In this document: piece after piece, positions 47,931-57,320 of the stretch | Layout of the letters: every line of letters begins with the position of its first letter | Numbering within the stretch: the stretch's first letter is position 1 | Assembly: GCF_947494055.1 (NCBI RefSeq) | Contig: NZ_CANLTR010000001.1 | Coordinates: 248,001-312,000 of the forward strand | Source of the DNA: an uncultured Jannaschia sp. | GTDB taxonomy: Bacteria; Pseudomonadota; Alphaproteobacteria; Rhodobacterales; Rhodobacteraceae | Direction: 5' to 3' | Length of the DNA: 64,000 nt | Position numbers and translations under genes: made by a program | Notes under the pieces: generated by a model | The model's input: the letters and a program-made list of their open reading frames with translations, nothing else | Databases searched by the model: none | What the model was told of the DNA's origin: nothing

Positions 47931-48614
47931 TCAGGTCAGCTGACCCGCGAGGAAGGCCTCGACCGCCGACCGGGTCCGCTCAGCGGATCGCTCGACATAG
48001 CCCATCGTCTCGCCGTTGCCGGGATTGGCCGGGTTGGTGAAGGCGTGGCCGGTCTGCCCGAAGCAGAGCGCGTGCCAGTCCGGCGAGTTCGCCTCCAGCT
48101 CCTCTGTCATGGCCTCGAAGTCGGCGGGCTTCGCGAGCGGGTCGTTCCAGCCGTGGCAGAGGAGCACGGGCGGCATCGCCTGCGTCTCGAAGGGCGGCTT
48201 GTCGTAGATCCCGTGCATCGAGACCGCCGCGTCGAGCTCGCCCGCCCGTGCGAGGTCGAGCACCGCCTTGCCGCCGAAACAGAAACCCATCGCGCCGACG
48301 CGCCCACCCCATCCCCGCGCCTCGGCGAGCGCGGCCCGGGTGCGGACAAGGAGCGTTTCGCGGTCATCGTCGAGCTTGCCCATCGCCGCGCTGGCTTCCT
48401 CGGGATCGGTGGTCGTCCAGCCGTCACCGAAGTAGTCGACGCCCAGCACCTCGTAGCCGAGCTCCGCGAAGCGATCGCATTGGGCCATCTCGAAGTCGCG
48501 CAGCCCCATGAATGCCGGAATCACCAGCAACACCGTGCCGTTCGGCGTTCCTGGCCGGGCGCGGTAGCCCTGCATCCACGTGTCCCCGGCCTCGTAATCG
48601 TGACGTTCACCCAT
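47931..48614 (-). CDS. Dienelactone hydrolase family protein
   Basis: This is an alpha/beta hydrolase with a cysteine nucleophile. The 227-aa protein shows GAMGFCFGGKAVLD (nucleophile elbow), CHGWNDPLAKP with the acid residue, and QTGHAFTNPANPG with the histidine. Relatives open lactone rings in aromatic degradation, but many are general esterases. It overlaps the start of the DUF2130 gene's stop region by 8 bp on the same strand and converges with the ZIP gene. Confidence 0.9.
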   Translation of the reverse strand: MGERHDYEAGDTWMQGYRARPGTPNGTVLLVIPAFMGLRDFEMAQCDRFAELGYEVLGVDYFGDGWTTTDPEEASAAMGKLDDDRETLLVRTRAALAEARGWGGRVGAMGFCFGGKAVLDLARAGELDAAVSMHGIYDKPPFETQAMPPVLLCHGWNDPLAKPADFEAMTEELEANSPDWHALCFGQTGHAFTNPANPGNGETMGYVERSAERTRSAVEAFLAGQLT

Positions 48615-49830
48615 GTTCGTCCCCCTCGAGAAGTTCGGACTCCAGCGCGGCGATCTCCGCGACGGCCGCGCCGGCGATGCCCCTCACGTCGCCGTACATG
48701 CCCATCATCGCCGCCATCGCCTTGTCCAGCGACTTCTCGCGGATGGCCCATTGCGCGTTCATCTGCTTCTTCTCCCGCAGAAGCGCGGTCTGCATCGCCT
48801 CGAACGGTTCGACCACGGCTTCCATCCGGGCACGGAACTCCGGGCCCGTGAGATAGTCGTAGAGCATCTCGGTCTTGGTCGCCTGCCCCTCCCGCGCGCC
48901 GCGCGCCTCGGAGACGCGGAGCAGGCTCTCGCGGAGGACATGCGCGAGCGGCACCGCATAGCGGGGCGCGGCGACCCAGACGCCGTCGAGCATGGCGAAA
49001 CTCGCGATCCCCTCGGGCCGCGCCTGCGAGGTCAGCACGGCGACGTCCGCGCCCGCCGCACGCATGTCCTCGCGCAGCTTCGGCAGCCAGTCGCGCGAGA
49101 AGTTCGCGGTGCGCTTCGATTCCCACAGGATCGCGCCGGCCTCCCCCGCGGTACTGCGTACCCGCTGCAGGCAATCCGCGCCGCGCGCACCCTTGCCGAC
49201 CGGGGCGATCTCGTCGGTCGGGAACGCCGCGCCGAGCTGCTCCTCGAGGAGAACCTCCGCCGCCTCTCCCTGTAGCTGCTGGCTGCCCTGTTCCATCTTC
49301 CGCTGCAGCGTCTCGACCTGACGGCGCAGCACGTCCATCTGCTGGTCCTTCTCGACGAGCTTCAGCCGTGCCGCCTCCTCCGCGGTGCGCAGCTTCTCGG
49401 TGGCGAGCGCCTCCGCCTCGGCGGACAGCTTCGCGCGGGCGGCCTCGGTCGCGGCGGCGACCTGCTTCTGTATGGTGAGGTCCATCTCGCGTTCGCGGTC
49501 GGCGAGCGCGGCCTCGCGCGCCATCGCCGCGGCCTGCGCCTTCTGCGCTTCGGCGAGCTTCGTCTCGCGCTGCGCCTCGCGGGCCCGGATCGTCGCGAGT
49601 TCCGCCTCGCGCGCCGCCTCCGCCTCGCGAAGCTCGGCCAGTTGCGCCGCCTGCTGCGCCACCGCGCGTTCCGCCGCCTTGGCCTCGATCGCGCGCTTCT
49701 GCTCGGCCAGGGCGGTCGCCTGACGTTCGGCCGCCTCCCTGCGCGTCGCCTCGAGAAGCGGGCCGGCCAGCGATTCGGTGAGCGGGATCTCCGAGGAACA
49801 GCTCGGGCAGAGAATCTTCGGATCGGTCAT
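48607..49830 (-). CDS. DUF2130 coiled-coil protein
   Basis: The 407-aa protein begins with a CPSC pair (MTDPKILCPSCSSEIPLTES), probably half of a metal-binding element. A long alanine/glutamate/arginine-rich coiled coil follows (about residues 25-210). The DUF2130 globular domain then carries GADCLQRVRS, ILWESKRTANFSRDWLPKLR and ADVAVLTSQ. The WESKR region resembles a PD-(D/E)xK core, hinting at a nuclease-like fold. Function is not established. Its end overlaps the dienelactone hydrolase start. Confidence 0.85.
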   Translation of the reverse strand: MTDPKILCPSCSSEIPLTESLAGPLLEATRREAAERQATALAEQKRAIEAKAAERAVAQQAAQLAELREAEAAREAELATIRAREAQRETKLAEAQKAQAAAMAREAALADREREMDLTIQKQVAAATEAARAKLSAEAEALATEKLRTAEEAARLKLVEKDQQMDVLRRQVETLQRKMEQGSQQLQGEAAEVLLEEQLGAAFPTDEIAPVGKGARGADCLQRVRSTAGEAGAILWESKRTANFSRDWLPKLREDMRAAGADVAVLTSQARPEGIASFAMLDGVWVAAPRYAVPLAHVLRESLLRVSEARGAREGQATKTEMLYDYLTGPEFRARMEAVVEPFEAMQTALLREKKQMNAQWAIREKSLDKAMAAMMGMYGDVRGIAGAAVAEIAALESELLEGDEHG

Positions 49831-49879
49831 GGCGCCTTGCTGCCCCAGCCGGGACACGCGGGCAAGCGCTGCCCGGAGA

Positions 49880-50497
49880 TCATCCCCGTCCGGAGCGCCG
49901 AACCTCCACGGCCGCGATCGCGGCGGCAACCGCATCCTCGACGGCCATGTCCGACGTGTCGATCAGGGTCGCGTCCCCGGCCGCCCGGAGCGGCGCCTCG
50001 GCGCGGCCCATGTCCCGGGCGTCGCGCGCCAGCACGTCCTCCAGAACGCCCGCAAGCGTCACCTCCGCCCCGCGCGCGACCAGCTCCGCGAAACGCCGCT
50101 CGGCGCGAATCTCGGGGGAGGCGGTGACGTAGAGCTTCGCCTCGGCCTCCGGGCAGATCACCGTGCCGATGTCGCGCCCGTCGAGAACCGCGCCGCCCTC
50201 GGACCGGGCGAAGCCGCGCTGGAAAGCGACCAGGGCCGCACGCACTTCGGGCACGACCGCGACCCGGCTCGCCGCGGCGGCCACGTCCTGCGTCCGAAGA
50301 TCGGGGCTCCGCAGATCGTCGGGCGACAGCGCCTCGGCTGCCGCGACGGCGTCCTCCCCCGCCAGCATCCGCGCGCCGACCGCGCGGTACAGGAGGCCGG
50401 TATCGAGATGGCGGAACCCGAAATGATCCGCCACTGCCCGACTCACCGTGCCCTTGCCGGCCGCCGCCGGCCCGTCGATCGCGACCGTGAAGATCAA
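49880..50497 (-). CDS. cmk: Cytidylate kinase
   Basis: Cmk phosphorylates CMP and dCMP. The 205-aa protein begins with [20 protein letters not shown], the P-loop, and has [12 protein letters not shown] and [20 protein letters not shown]. No ATG exists at the right place. The TTG at 50497 overlaps the upstream stop as TTGA and directly precedes the first strand, so translation is probably coupled to the GFA-like gene. Confidence 0.93.
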   Translation of the reverse strand: MIFTVAIDGPAAAGKGTVSRAVADHFGFRHLDTGLLYRAVGARMLAGEDAVAAAEALSPDDLRSPDLRTQDVAAAASRVAVVPEVRAALVAFQRGFARSEGGAVLDGRDIGTVICPEAEAKLYVTASPEIRAERRFAELVARGAEVTLAGVLEDVLARDARDMGRAEAPLRAAGDATLIDTSDMAVEDAVAAAIAAVEVRRSGRG

Positions 50498-50901
50498 TCC
50501 CAGACCTTCGCCGTCATTGCCGGGTCGTTCTCCGGCGCGCGCCGCTCGCCGTCCGGAATGTCGTACCAGTCGCCCTTTTCCCGACAGAAGATATGACCGA
50601 TGAGGGCCAGCCCGGTGGGCTTGTCGAGCGCGCCCGCCATGATCGACAGACATTGGCCCGGCCCGTCCCAGAACAGGTTCGCCCCGCAGGTGGGACAGAA
50701 CCCCCGCCGCGCGACGTCGGAGGATTGATACCAATGCACCTCGCCCCAGATCGACACCGCATGCTGGGGCGCCGAAGTGGCGGCGACGTAGTTGCCGCTC
50801 GTGCGTTTGCATTGTTCGCAATGGCAGGCCACGACGGGGCGCAGACGCCCGATGACCCTGAACTTCACTTGGCCGCAAAGGCAGCCGCCCGTCCGAACCA
50901 T
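50494..50901 (-). CDS. GFA/CENP-V family zinc-binding protein
   Basis: This 135-aa protein has the GFA cysteine pattern: [22 protein letters not shown] and [11 protein letters not shown]. These residues bind two zinc ions in glutathione-dependent formaldehyde-activating enzyme relatives. Most family members are not true Gfa and their substrates are unknown. It lies between aroA and cmk, coupled to cmk by a 4-bp overlap. The ATG at 50901 is used. Confidence 0.9.
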   Translation of the reverse strand: MVRTGGCLCGQVKFRVIGRLRPVVACHCEQCKRTSGNYVAATSAPQHAVSIWGEVHWYQSSDVARRGFCPTCGANLFWDGPGQCLSIMAGALDKPTGLALIGHIFCREKGDWYDIPDGERRAPENDPAMTAKVWD

Positions 50902-51066
50902 AGACGTTCCCCCGTACCCCAAGTCACCCTTCAAGGTAGCGTTGTCACGGGAGCGCGTCCACGTCTCGCTGGATGACGGGCGGACCGCGCTTTCTCGACG
51001 AAATGCCGCATGTTCCGGTTGCCGGACGCGCCGCCGCCCCGATCCGTTCGCGAGCACCCCGCGGGC

Positions 51067-52401
51067 CTAGCGAAACGTCGCGCCGAGCGCGTCCATGAGG
51101 TCGCGGAAGACGGGGAAGGAGGTCGCGATCGGGCCGGCATCGTTCACGGTGATCGGCGCCTGCGCGGCGAGACCCGCGCAGAGGAAGCTCATCGCGATGC
51201 GGTGATCCAGATGGACGGCCACCGTCGCGCCGCCCGGCATGCCCCCCGGGCCGCGCCCGTCGACCTCCCACCAGTCGGCGCCGTCGCGCACCGTCACGCC
51301 GCAATCGCGCAGGCCCGCGGCCATGGCATCGATCCGGTCGCATTCCTTGACGCGAAGCTCCGCCACGCCGCGCATCACCGTCGTGCCCTCCGCATGCGCC
51401 GCGACGACCGAGAGGATCGGATATTCGTCGATCATGCTCGCGGCGCGGGCAGGCGGCACCTCGATGCCCTTCATGTCGGGCGAGAAGCGGGCGCGGAGGT
51501 CGGCCACGGGTTCGCCCCCCTCCTCGCGCGGATTCTCGCAGGCGAGGTCCGCCCCCATCTCGCGCAGGGTCTCGAAAAGGCCGGCGCGGGTCGGGTTCAG
51601 CCCGATATTCGGCACCAGCACGTCGGAGCCCGGCACGATCAGCGCGGCGCAGACCGGGAACGCCGCCGAGGACGGATCGCGCGGCACGGCAATCGTCTGC
51701 GGCGCGAGCTCGGGGCGGCCGACAAGCGTGATCTCCCGGCCCTCCGGCGTGTCCCGCGTGGCGATCTCGGCGCCGAAGCCCGCCAGCATCCGCTCGCTGT
51801 GGTCGCGCGTCGCCTCGCGCTCGACCACCACCGTCTCGCCCGGCGCGTTCAATCCGGCCAGTAGCACCGCCGACTTGACCTGCGCCGAGGGCACGGGCGT
51901 CGCGTAACGCACGGGCACCGGATTCGCGGCACCGACGAGCGTCATCGGCAGCCGCCCGCCCGAGCGACCGTGGGCTACCGCGCCGAACTTCGCGAGCGGG
52001 TCGGTCACCCGGGCCATCGGCCGCTTCCGCAGACTCGCATCGCCGGTATAGGTCACCGCGAAGCCATGCGTCGCCGCCGCCCCCATCAGGAGGCGCACGC
52101 CGGTGCCGGAATTGCCGCAGTCGATCACGTCCTCGGGCTCCATCAGCCCGCCGACGCCGACGCCGTGGACGACCCACGTGTCGCCCTCCCTCTCGACCGT
52201 CGCGCCAAAGGCCCGCATGGCGCGGCCGGTATCAAGCACGTCCTGCCCCTCCAGCAGCCCGGTGATCCGCGTCTCGCCCACGGCCATCGCGCCGAGGATC
52301 AGGCTGCGATGGCTGATCGACTTGTCGCCGGGGACATGCGCCGTGCCCGAGAGCGGGCCGGCGGCGGTGGCGGTGAGGGGGGTGGCGGGGCCGTGGCTCA
52401 T
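51067..52401 (-). CDS. aroA: 3-phosphoshikimate 1-carboxyvinyltransferase (EPSP synthase), class II-like
   Basis: AroA makes EPSP from shikimate-3-phosphate and PEP in aromatic amino acid synthesis. The 444-aa protein has [31 protein letters not shown] and [18 protein letters not shown], and it reads closely like class II enzymes such as that of Agrobacterium CP4. The PEP-site loop is CGNSGTG, with glycine at the position where CP4 has alanine. It is divergent from the MBL lipoprotein gene and upstream of the GFA-like and cmk genes, near rpsA as in many proteobacteria. Confidence 0.95.
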   Translation of the reverse strand: MSHGPATPLTATAAGPLSGTAHVPGDKSISHRSLILGAMAVGETRITGLLEGQDVLDTGRAMRAFGATVEREGDTWVVHGVGVGGLMEPEDVIDCGNSGTGVRLLMGAAATHGFAVTYTGDASLRKRPMARVTDPLAKFGAVAHGRSGGRLPMTLVGAANPVPVRYATPVPSAQVKSAVLLAGLNAPGETVVVEREATRDHSERMLAGFGAEIATRDTPEGREITLVGRPELAPQTIAVPRDPSSAAFPVCAALIVPGSDVLVPNIGLNPTRAGLFETLREMGADLACENPREEGGEPVADLRARFSPDMKGIEVPPARAASMIDEYPILSVVAAHAEGTTVMRGVAELRVKECDRIDAMAAGLRDCGVTVRDGADWWEVDGRGPGGMPGGATVAVHLDHRIAMSFLCAGLAAQAPITVNDAGPIATSFPVFRDLMDALGATFR

Positions 52402-52500
52402 GTCTCTCTCCTCGCGGTCGCGGGCGACCTACCCCGCGCGGCCCGGCGCGTCCATTCCGCCGCAGGTGCAATCCGGCCGGAAACAGTCTATCCGCGCCCC

Positions 52501-53544
52501 ATGAGACGCCGCACCTTCCTCGGCCTCGCCGCCCTGCTCGGCGTCGGGGCCTGCGCCGCCAGAGAGGTCACGTTGGGCAACCGCTACTATTCCGGTCCCG
52601 TCAGCGACCATTTCGACGGCTCGAAGTTCTTCAACCCCGACGGCATGCGGACGCGCGGCTTCCGCGAGCTCCTCCGCTGGCAGACCTCCGGTGGACGTCA
52701 GGACTGGCCCGACCACGTGCCTGTGACCCAGGCCGTGCCGGATGAACGCGTCGTGGGTCTGCGCGTCACCTTCATCGGGCAGGCAACGAGCCTCATCCAG
52801 GCGGGCGGGCTCAACATCCTGTCCGATCCGATCCTGACGAAGCATGCGAGCCCGGTGCAGTTCGCGGGCCCGGCGCGGGTGACGGCGCCCGGCATCGCGT
52901 TCGAGGACCTGCCGCCCATCGACCTCGTCGTCCTGAGCCACAACCACTACGATCACATGGACATGCCGACGCTTCGCCGTCTGCACGAGCGCGACGGGAT
53001 GCCTGTGGTGACGCCGCTCGGCAACGACACGATCCTGCACGACGCGATCCCGGATCTCGACGTGCGGGTCGGCGACTGGGAGGACGTGTTCGAGGTCGGC
53101 GGCGCGACGGTGCGGCTTCTGCAATGCCACCACTGGAGCGCGCGGGGGCTGCGCGACCGGCACGACGCGCTGTGGTGCTCCTTCGCGGTCGAGACGCCGG
53201 TGGGGCGCGTGCTCGTCATGGGCGACACCGCCTTCGACGGGGGGCGGCCCTACGAGGTCGCGGCGCGGCACGGCCCCTACCGGCTGGCGCTCATCCCCAT
53301 TGGCGCCTACGCGCCGCGATGGTACATGGCGCCGCAACACCAGGACCCGGCCGAAGCCGTGGCGGGGTTCCGGCTGTCGACCGCGCACTACGCACTTGCG
53401 CAGCATTGGGGCACGTTCCAGCTCACCGACGAGGCGCGCGACGACCCGGTGATCGAGCTGCACAAGGCGCTCGCGGAGGTAGGCATCCCGGAGGACGTGT
53501 TCCGCGCCGTCCCGCCCGGCACGGTCTGGGACCTGCCCGCCTGA
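52501..53544 (+). CDS. MBL-fold metal hydrolase, NAPE-PLD-like lipoprotein
   Basis: The 347-aa protein begins MRRRTFLGLAALLGVGAC, a twin-arginine-like and lipobox-containing signal, so it is probably exported and lipid anchored. The metallo-beta-lactamase fold follows, with SHNHYDHMD (HxHxDH), CHHWSAR, MGDTAFDGG and a later histidine near MAPQHQDP. Relatives include NAPE-hydrolysing phospholipase D and UlaG-like hydrolases. The substrate here is unknown. Confidence 0.88.
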   Translation: MRRRTFLGLAALLGVGACAAREVTLGNRYYSGPVSDHFDGSKFFNPDGMRTRGFRELLRWQTSGGRQDWPDHVPVTQAVPDERVVGLRVTFIGQATSLIQAGGLNILSDPILTKHASPVQFAGPARVTAPGIAFEDLPPIDLVVLSHNHYDHMDMPTLRRLHERDGMPVVTPLGNDTILHDAIPDLDVRVGDWEDVFEVGGATVRLLQCHHWSARGLRDRHDALWCSFAVETPVGRVLVMGDTAFDGGRPYEVAARHGPYRLALIPIGAYAPRWYMAPQHQDPAEAVAGFRLSTAHYALAQHWGTFQLTDEARDDPVIELHKALAEVGIPEDVFRAVPPGTVWDLPA

Positions 53545-53551
53545 ACCAGGC

Positions 53552-54262
53552 TCAGTCCCGTCGAAAGGTCAGGTAATGCGGCACCCGCCCCTCGCGGATG
53601 GCCTTCGCCTCGTAGCGCGTCCGGGTCCAGTCGTCCCACGGCTCCCGCCAATCGGTCGGCCCTTCGGCAAGCCAGGTGAACCCGTGCTGCGGCACCTCCG
53701 CGAGCGTCTGGCGCACGTAGTCGGGGATGTCGGTCGCCACGCGGAAGATCGCGCCGGACTTCAGGACACGCGCCAGCGGCTCAAGATGCTCGGCCGTCAC
53801 GAAGCGACGACGGTGGTGGCGCGCCTTGGGCCAGGGATCGGGGTAGAGCAGGAAGGCGCGACCGATCGAGGCCGGCGGCAGCACGTCGAACAGGTCGCGC
53901 ACGTCGCCGGGATGGATGCGGATGTTGTTTGCCGTCGCGTCGCGCAGGAGGCCGAGCAGCTTCGCCACCCCGTTGATATAGGGCTCCGCGCCGATCAGGC
54001 CGACGTCGGGATTGCGCGCCGCCTGATGCACCAGATGCTCGCCGCCGCCGAAACCGATCTCCAGCCAGACCTCGCGCCTGTCGAAGATCGCGTCGAGGTC
54101 GAGCGGCGTGCGCTCCGGGTTGGACGCCCAATTCACGGCCCCGGGCGCATAATGCGCGAGATCCTCTTCCAGATAGGCCTGCTGGCTCGCCTTGAGGTGC
54201 TTACCCTTCAGGCGGCCGTAGAAGTTCCGGTGCGGGCGCTCGGGCGCAATCCTGTCCGTCAT
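53552..54262 (-). CDS. trmB: tRNA (guanine-N7-)-methyltransferase TrmB
   Basis: TrmB makes m7G46 in tRNA. The 236-aa protein has RNFYGRLKGKHL, the SAM motif LEIGFGGGEHL, and the signature LLYPDPWPKARHHRRRF. The ATG at 54262 overlaps the purK stop by 4 bp, so it is the last gene of the ydcH-purE-purK-trmB run. Confidence 0.95.
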   Translation of the reverse strand: MTDRIAPERPHRNFYGRLKGKHLKASQQAYLEEDLAHYAPGAVNWASNPERTPLDLDAIFDRREVWLEIGFGGGEHLVHQAARNPDVGLIGAEPYINGVAKLLGLLRDATANNIRIHPGDVRDLFDVLPPASIGRAFLLYPDPWPKARHHRRRFVTAEHLEPLARVLKSGAIFRVATDIPDYVRQTLAEVPQHGFTWLAEGPTDWREPWDDWTRTRYEAKAIREGRVPHYLTFRRD

Positions 54263-55323
54263 AGGCCGGCGAGGCGATTGACATGGCCCATCTTGCGGCC
54301 CGCGCGCGTATCGGCCTTGCCATAGAGGTGCACCTGGGTGCCGGACGCGGCAAGATGGTCCGGCAGCCGGTCCATGTCGTCGCCGATCAGGTTCTCCATC
54401 ACCACGTCCGCATGCCGCGCCCCGTCGCCGAGCGGCAGCCCCGCGACGGCGCGGATATGCTGCTCGAACTGATCCACCGCGCAACCGAGTTGCGTCCAGT
54501 GCCCGGAATTGTGGACGCGGGGCGCGATCTCGTTGACGACGAGGCCGGCCCCGGTGACGAAGAGCTCCACCCCCATCACGCCCACGTAGTCGAGCGCGTT
54601 GAGGATGCGGCCCGCGAGAAGTGCCGCGTCGGTGCGAAGACTCGCGGGCAGCGTCGCCGGCACGGTCGTCGTCCGCAGGATGCCGGCCGCGTGCACGTTC
54701 TCGCCCGGATCGAAGCAGACGACCTCGCCCGAAAGCCCGCGCGCGGCGATGACGCTGACCTCGCGTTCGAAAGGTACGAACCCCTCGAGGATCGCGTCCG
54801 CCCCGGCCATCTCGGCAAAAGCCTCTCGCGCCCGGGCCGGATCGTCGATCCGCACCTGCCCCTTGCCGTCGTAGCCCAGCCGCCGCGTCTTCAGGATCGC
54901 CGGCGCGCCGAGATCGCCCAGCGCGGATTGCAGCGCGCCCAGATTGGGGATGTCCCGGAACGGCGCGACCGCGAGCCCGAGACCTTCGAGGAAGGTCTTT
55001 TCCGTCAGCCGGTCCTGGCTCACCGCCAGAGCCTCCACCCCCGGCCGGATCGGAACCAGCGCGCCGATCAGGTCGAGCGCGTTGGCCGGCACGTTCTCGA
55101 ATTCGAAGGTCACCACGTCGACCGACTCGGCGAAGGCCCGGAGCGCGGCCATGTCCTCGTAGCTCGCGCGGGTATGGGCATGCGCCACGTCCGCCGCCGG
55201 CGCATCGCCGGGCTCGTAGACATGGCTGCGGTAGCCGAGACGGCTCGCCGCGACCGAGAGCATCCGGCCGAGCTGCCCGCCGCCGAGGATGCCGATCTTG
55301 GCGCCGGGCGCGAGACCGCTCAT
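54259..55323 (-). CDS. purK: N5-carboxyaminoimidazole ribonucleotide synthase PurK
   Basis: PurK uses ATP and bicarbonate to carboxylate AIR in purine synthesis. The 354-aa ATP-grasp protein starts with [21 protein letters not shown] and has [14 protein letters not shown], the glycine-rich ATP loop, and [14 protein letters not shown]. The ATG at 55323 overlaps the purE stop by 4 bp, as usual for purEK. Confidence 0.96.
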   Translation of the reverse strand: MSGLAPGAKIGILGGGQLGRMLSVAASRLGYRSHVYEPGDAPAADVAHAHTRASYEDMAALRAFAESVDVVTFEFENVPANALDLIGALVPIRPGVEALAVSQDRLTEKTFLEGLGLAVAPFRDIPNLGALQSALGDLGAPAILKTRRLGYDGKGQVRIDDPARAREAFAEMAGADAILEGFVPFEREVSVIAARGLSGEVVCFDPGENVHAAGILRTTTVPATLPASLRTDAALLAGRILNALDYVGVMGVELFVTGAGLVVNEIAPRVHNSGHWTQLGCAVDQFEQHIRAVAGLPLGDGARHADVVMENLIGDDMDRLPDHLAASGTQVHLYGKADTRAGRKMGHVNRLAGL

Positions 55324-55805
55324 TCCGGGACCTCCGGGATCGAGGCGCTGAGCGCGGCGCGCCAGTCGTCGATGCGCCGCGCCAGGTCCGCGTCGGAAAG
55401 CGCGAGGATCTGCGCGGCCATCAGCCCGGCATTCGCCGCGCCGGCCGCTCCGATGGCCATCGTCGCCACCGGAAACCCGCGGGGCATCTGCACGATCGAA
55501 TAGAGCGAGTCGACGCCGGACAGTGCTCTGGTCTGCACCGGCACGCCGATCACCGGCAGCCGCGTCTTCGACGCCATCATGCCGGGCAGATGCGCCGCGC
55601 CGCCCGCGCCCGCGATGATGACCTTCAGCCCGCGATCCACCGCCTCCCGCCCGTAGGCCCAGAGCCGGTCCGGCGTGCGGTGCGCCGAGACGATGCGCGC
55701 CTCGTGGGCCACGCCGAGCTCGTCGAGGATGTCGGCGGCGGCCTTCATCGTCGGCCAATCGGAGGTCGAGCCCATGATGAGTCCCACGGGCGGAGCGTCT
55801 GTCAT
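55320..55805 (-). CDS. purE: N5-carboxyaminoimidazole ribonucleotide mutase PurE
   Basis: PurE rearranges N5-CAIR to CAIR, following PurK. The 161-aa protein shows [20 protein letters not shown], the catalytic histidine in [10 protein letters not shown], and [15 protein letters not shown]. Length is standard class I. It is coupled to purK by an ATGA overlap and starts 11 bp after the ydcH-like gene. Confidence 0.97.
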   Translation of the reverse strand: MTDAPPVGLIMGSTSDWPTMKAAADILDELGVAHEARIVSAHRTPDRLWAYGREAVDRGLKVIIAGAGGAAHLPGMMASKTRLPVIGVPVQTRALSGVDSLYSIVQMPRGFPVATMAIGAAGAANAGLMAAQILALSDADLARRIDDWRAALSASIPEVPE

Positions 55806-55816
55806 GCCGGCTTGCC

Positions 55817-56038
55817 TCAGGCGATGATGTCGGGGGTGAGCTCGTCCTCGATCCGGGCGATGCGGTCCTTGAGGCCGAGCTTCTGTCGCTTCAGGCGCCG
55901 CACCACGAGCGGATCGGGCGCCGGACCGTCCTCGACCGCGCGGATCGCGACGTCGAGATCGCGGTGGTCCTGCCGAAGCACTTCGAGGCGCATGCGCAGG
56001 ATGTCCTCGTGGTTCAATTTCTCGGGGGCATCGGTCAC
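55817..56038 (-). CDS. YdcH family protein (DUF465)
   Basis: The 73-aa protein is a short helical hairpin with the DUF465 pattern: [20 protein letters not shown], then [17 protein letters not shown], ending in DELTPDIIA. The function is unknown; the fold resembles a small coiled coil. The GTG at 56038 is used, as the upstream extension runs into non-coding sequence. It heads the purEK-trmB group. Confidence 0.8.
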   Translation of the reverse strand: MTDAPEKLNHEDILRMRLEVLRQDHRDLDVAIRAVEDGPAPDPLVVRRLKRQKLGLKDRIARIEDELTPDIIA

Positions 56039-56099
56039 AGGCAGGCACTCGCAAGTCTTCGCAGGCCTCCTACACCGGCGGGGCGGCCAGTCCAACCAT

Positions 56100-56128
56100 C
56101 TTGCAACACGGCGCCGTTATTCCCAGAT
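56100..56128 (+). promoter_or_regulatory. Candidate heat-shock (RpoH) promoter of hsp20
   Basis: CTTGCAA (56100-56106) and TCCCAGAT (56121-56128), 14 nt apart, resemble the RpoH -35 and -10 boxes and lie about 70 bp before the hsp20 ATG. The fit to the alphaproteobacterial consensus is partial. Confidence 0.4.
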
Positions 56129-56197
56129 ATCGACCGTACCGGTGCCGCTTCAGGGCCGGACGACATCATCGGATCGCTTCGCGAAAGGACCCGAGAC

Positions 56198-56623
56198 ATG
56201 ACCAAGCCGACTTTCGGCACCCACCCCTTCCTGCTGGGCTTCGACGAGCTCGAGCGGCTCGTCGAGCGTACGGCGCGGACGGGGAATGACGGCTACCCGC
56301 CCTACAACATCGAACAGACCGGCGAGACGGGCTTCCGCATCACGCTGGCCGTGGCCGGGTTCGGCGAGGCCGACCTGGCCATCACGCTGGAGGATCGCCA
56401 GCTCGTCATTCGCGGACGCTCGCGCGAGGATGGCGACCGCGTCTACCTGCATCGCGGCATCGCGGCCCGGCAGTTCCAGCGCGCCTTCGTGCTGGCAGAC
56501 GGGGTCGAGGTCGCAGGTGCGACACTGGAGCACGGGCTTCTGCATGTCGACCTGCAACGATCGACGCCCTCGAGCGTTGTACACACGATACGAATCGAAA
56601 CGACCCGCCCGTCCGGCGGCTGA
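56198..56623 (+). CDS. Hsp20 family small heat shock protein
   Basis: The 141-aa protein is an alpha-crystallin-type holdase that binds unfolding proteins. It begins with FLLGFDELERLVERTAR and YPPYNIEQTGE, typical of the IbpA-like class. The core strands are TLAVAGFGEADLAITLEDRQ, and the AxxxxGxL motif occurs as ATLEHGLLHV. AAGGA lies upstream. It is followed 21 bp later by a DUF1150 gene, a pair conserved in Rhodobacterales. Confidence 0.93.
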   Translation: MTKPTFGTHPFLLGFDELERLVERTARTGNDGYPPYNIEQTGETGFRITLAVAGFGEADLAITLEDRQLVIRGRSREDGDRVYLHRGIAARQFQRAFVLADGVEVAGATLEHGLLHVDLQRSTPSSVVHTIRIETTRPSGG

Positions 56624-56644
56624 GCCCGACCGAAGGAGATAGCC

Positions 56645-56875
56645 ATGTCACGACATACCGATATCGAAGCCCTCGGTGGATCGCTCGTCTACGTCCGGTC
56701 CGTCGAGATGGACGAGTTGCCGACCGAAGTGCAGGACGAGGCACGCGAAGGTGGGCTCGACAAACTCTATGCGCTGCACCGCGCCGATGGCGAGCAGGTT
56801 GCGCTCGTTGGCGACCGCAGCCTCGCGTTCAACATCGCGATTCAGAACGATCTGCAACCGGTCAGCGTGCACTGA
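56645..56875 (+). CDS. DUF1150 family protein
   Basis: This 76-aa protein has the DUF1150 pattern LGGSLVYVRSVEMDELPTEV, YALHRADGEQVALVGDR and FNIAIQNDLQPVSVH. The family is found mainly next to Hsp20 genes in alphaproteobacteria, which suggests a heat-stress-related role, but no function is established. AAGGAG lies 7 nt upstream of the ATG. Confidence 0.9.
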   Translation: MSRHTDIEALGGSLVYVRSVEMDELPTEVQDEAREGGLDKLYALHRADGEQVALVGDRSLAFNIAIQNDLQPVSVH

Positions 56876-56896
56876 CCGACACCTGCCGGAAACTGG

Positions 56897-56922
56897 AAAG
56901 GCCGCCCCACGGGCGGCCTTTT
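56897..56922. terminator. Bidirectional Rho-independent terminator
   Basis: AAAGGCCGCCC and GGGCGGCCTTTT form a strong stem with a 3-nt loop, with A and T tails on either side. It ends the hsp20-DUF1150 operon and the convergent receiver-domain gene. Confidence 0.88.
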
Positions 56923-56942
56923 CCATGCATTCGACCCGATCG

Positions 56943-57320
56943 TTACATCGCGAGCTGGAGCTGCGACGCCTCCCGGAGCGACGTCAGGATCCTGACGATC
57001 TCGGACCCCCGGGCGGGCTTGACCAGAACCAGCGCGTCCGCGCCGTAACGGTCGACGAGCATCCGCAGGTCTGCGCGTCCCGTATGGAACAGGAACGGCT
57101 TGCCGACGGCCTGCAGGCGATCCGCGACGGGAAACACCTTGGAGCCGCAAAGATCGACGTCGAGCACGGCAAGGTCGACGGAGTCGCAAGCGGGCATTGC
57201 CGAATCGACCGTCGCGAAGGGCCCGACGACGTTCGCCCCCTCGTCTTCGAGCGTCAGGGACAGGTCCAGCGCCAGAAGCGCCTCGTCCTCGACAAGCATC
57301 ACGTTGCAATCGTCCAGCAT
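56943..57320 (-). CDS. Single-domain response regulator
   Basis: The 125-aa protein consists only of a receiver domain. VEDEALLALDL carries the acidic pocket, LAVLDVDLCGSKV the phosphoacceptor aspartate, FLFHTGR the conserved threonine region, and LVLVKPARG the lysine. No output domain is present. The ATG at 57320 has GAGG 5 nt upstream. No histidine kinase is nearby, so the partner is encoded elsewhere. It may act as a phosphate sink or by protein-protein contact, as in CheY- or FixJ-like stand-alone receivers. Confidence 0.87.
   Translation of the reverse strand: MLDDCNVMLVEDEALLALDLSLTLEDEGANVVGPFATVDSAMPACDSVDLAVLDVDLCGSKVFPVADRLQAVGKPFLFHTGRADLRMLVDRYGADALVLVKPARGSEIVRILTSLREASQLQLAM

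Noticed and set aside
56129-56197. ROSE-type RNA thermometer in the hsp20 leader
   Set aside because: No stable 3' hairpin with a U(U/C)GCU segment masking the ribosome binding site was found; only a 3-bp hairpin is visible near GAAAGGA.
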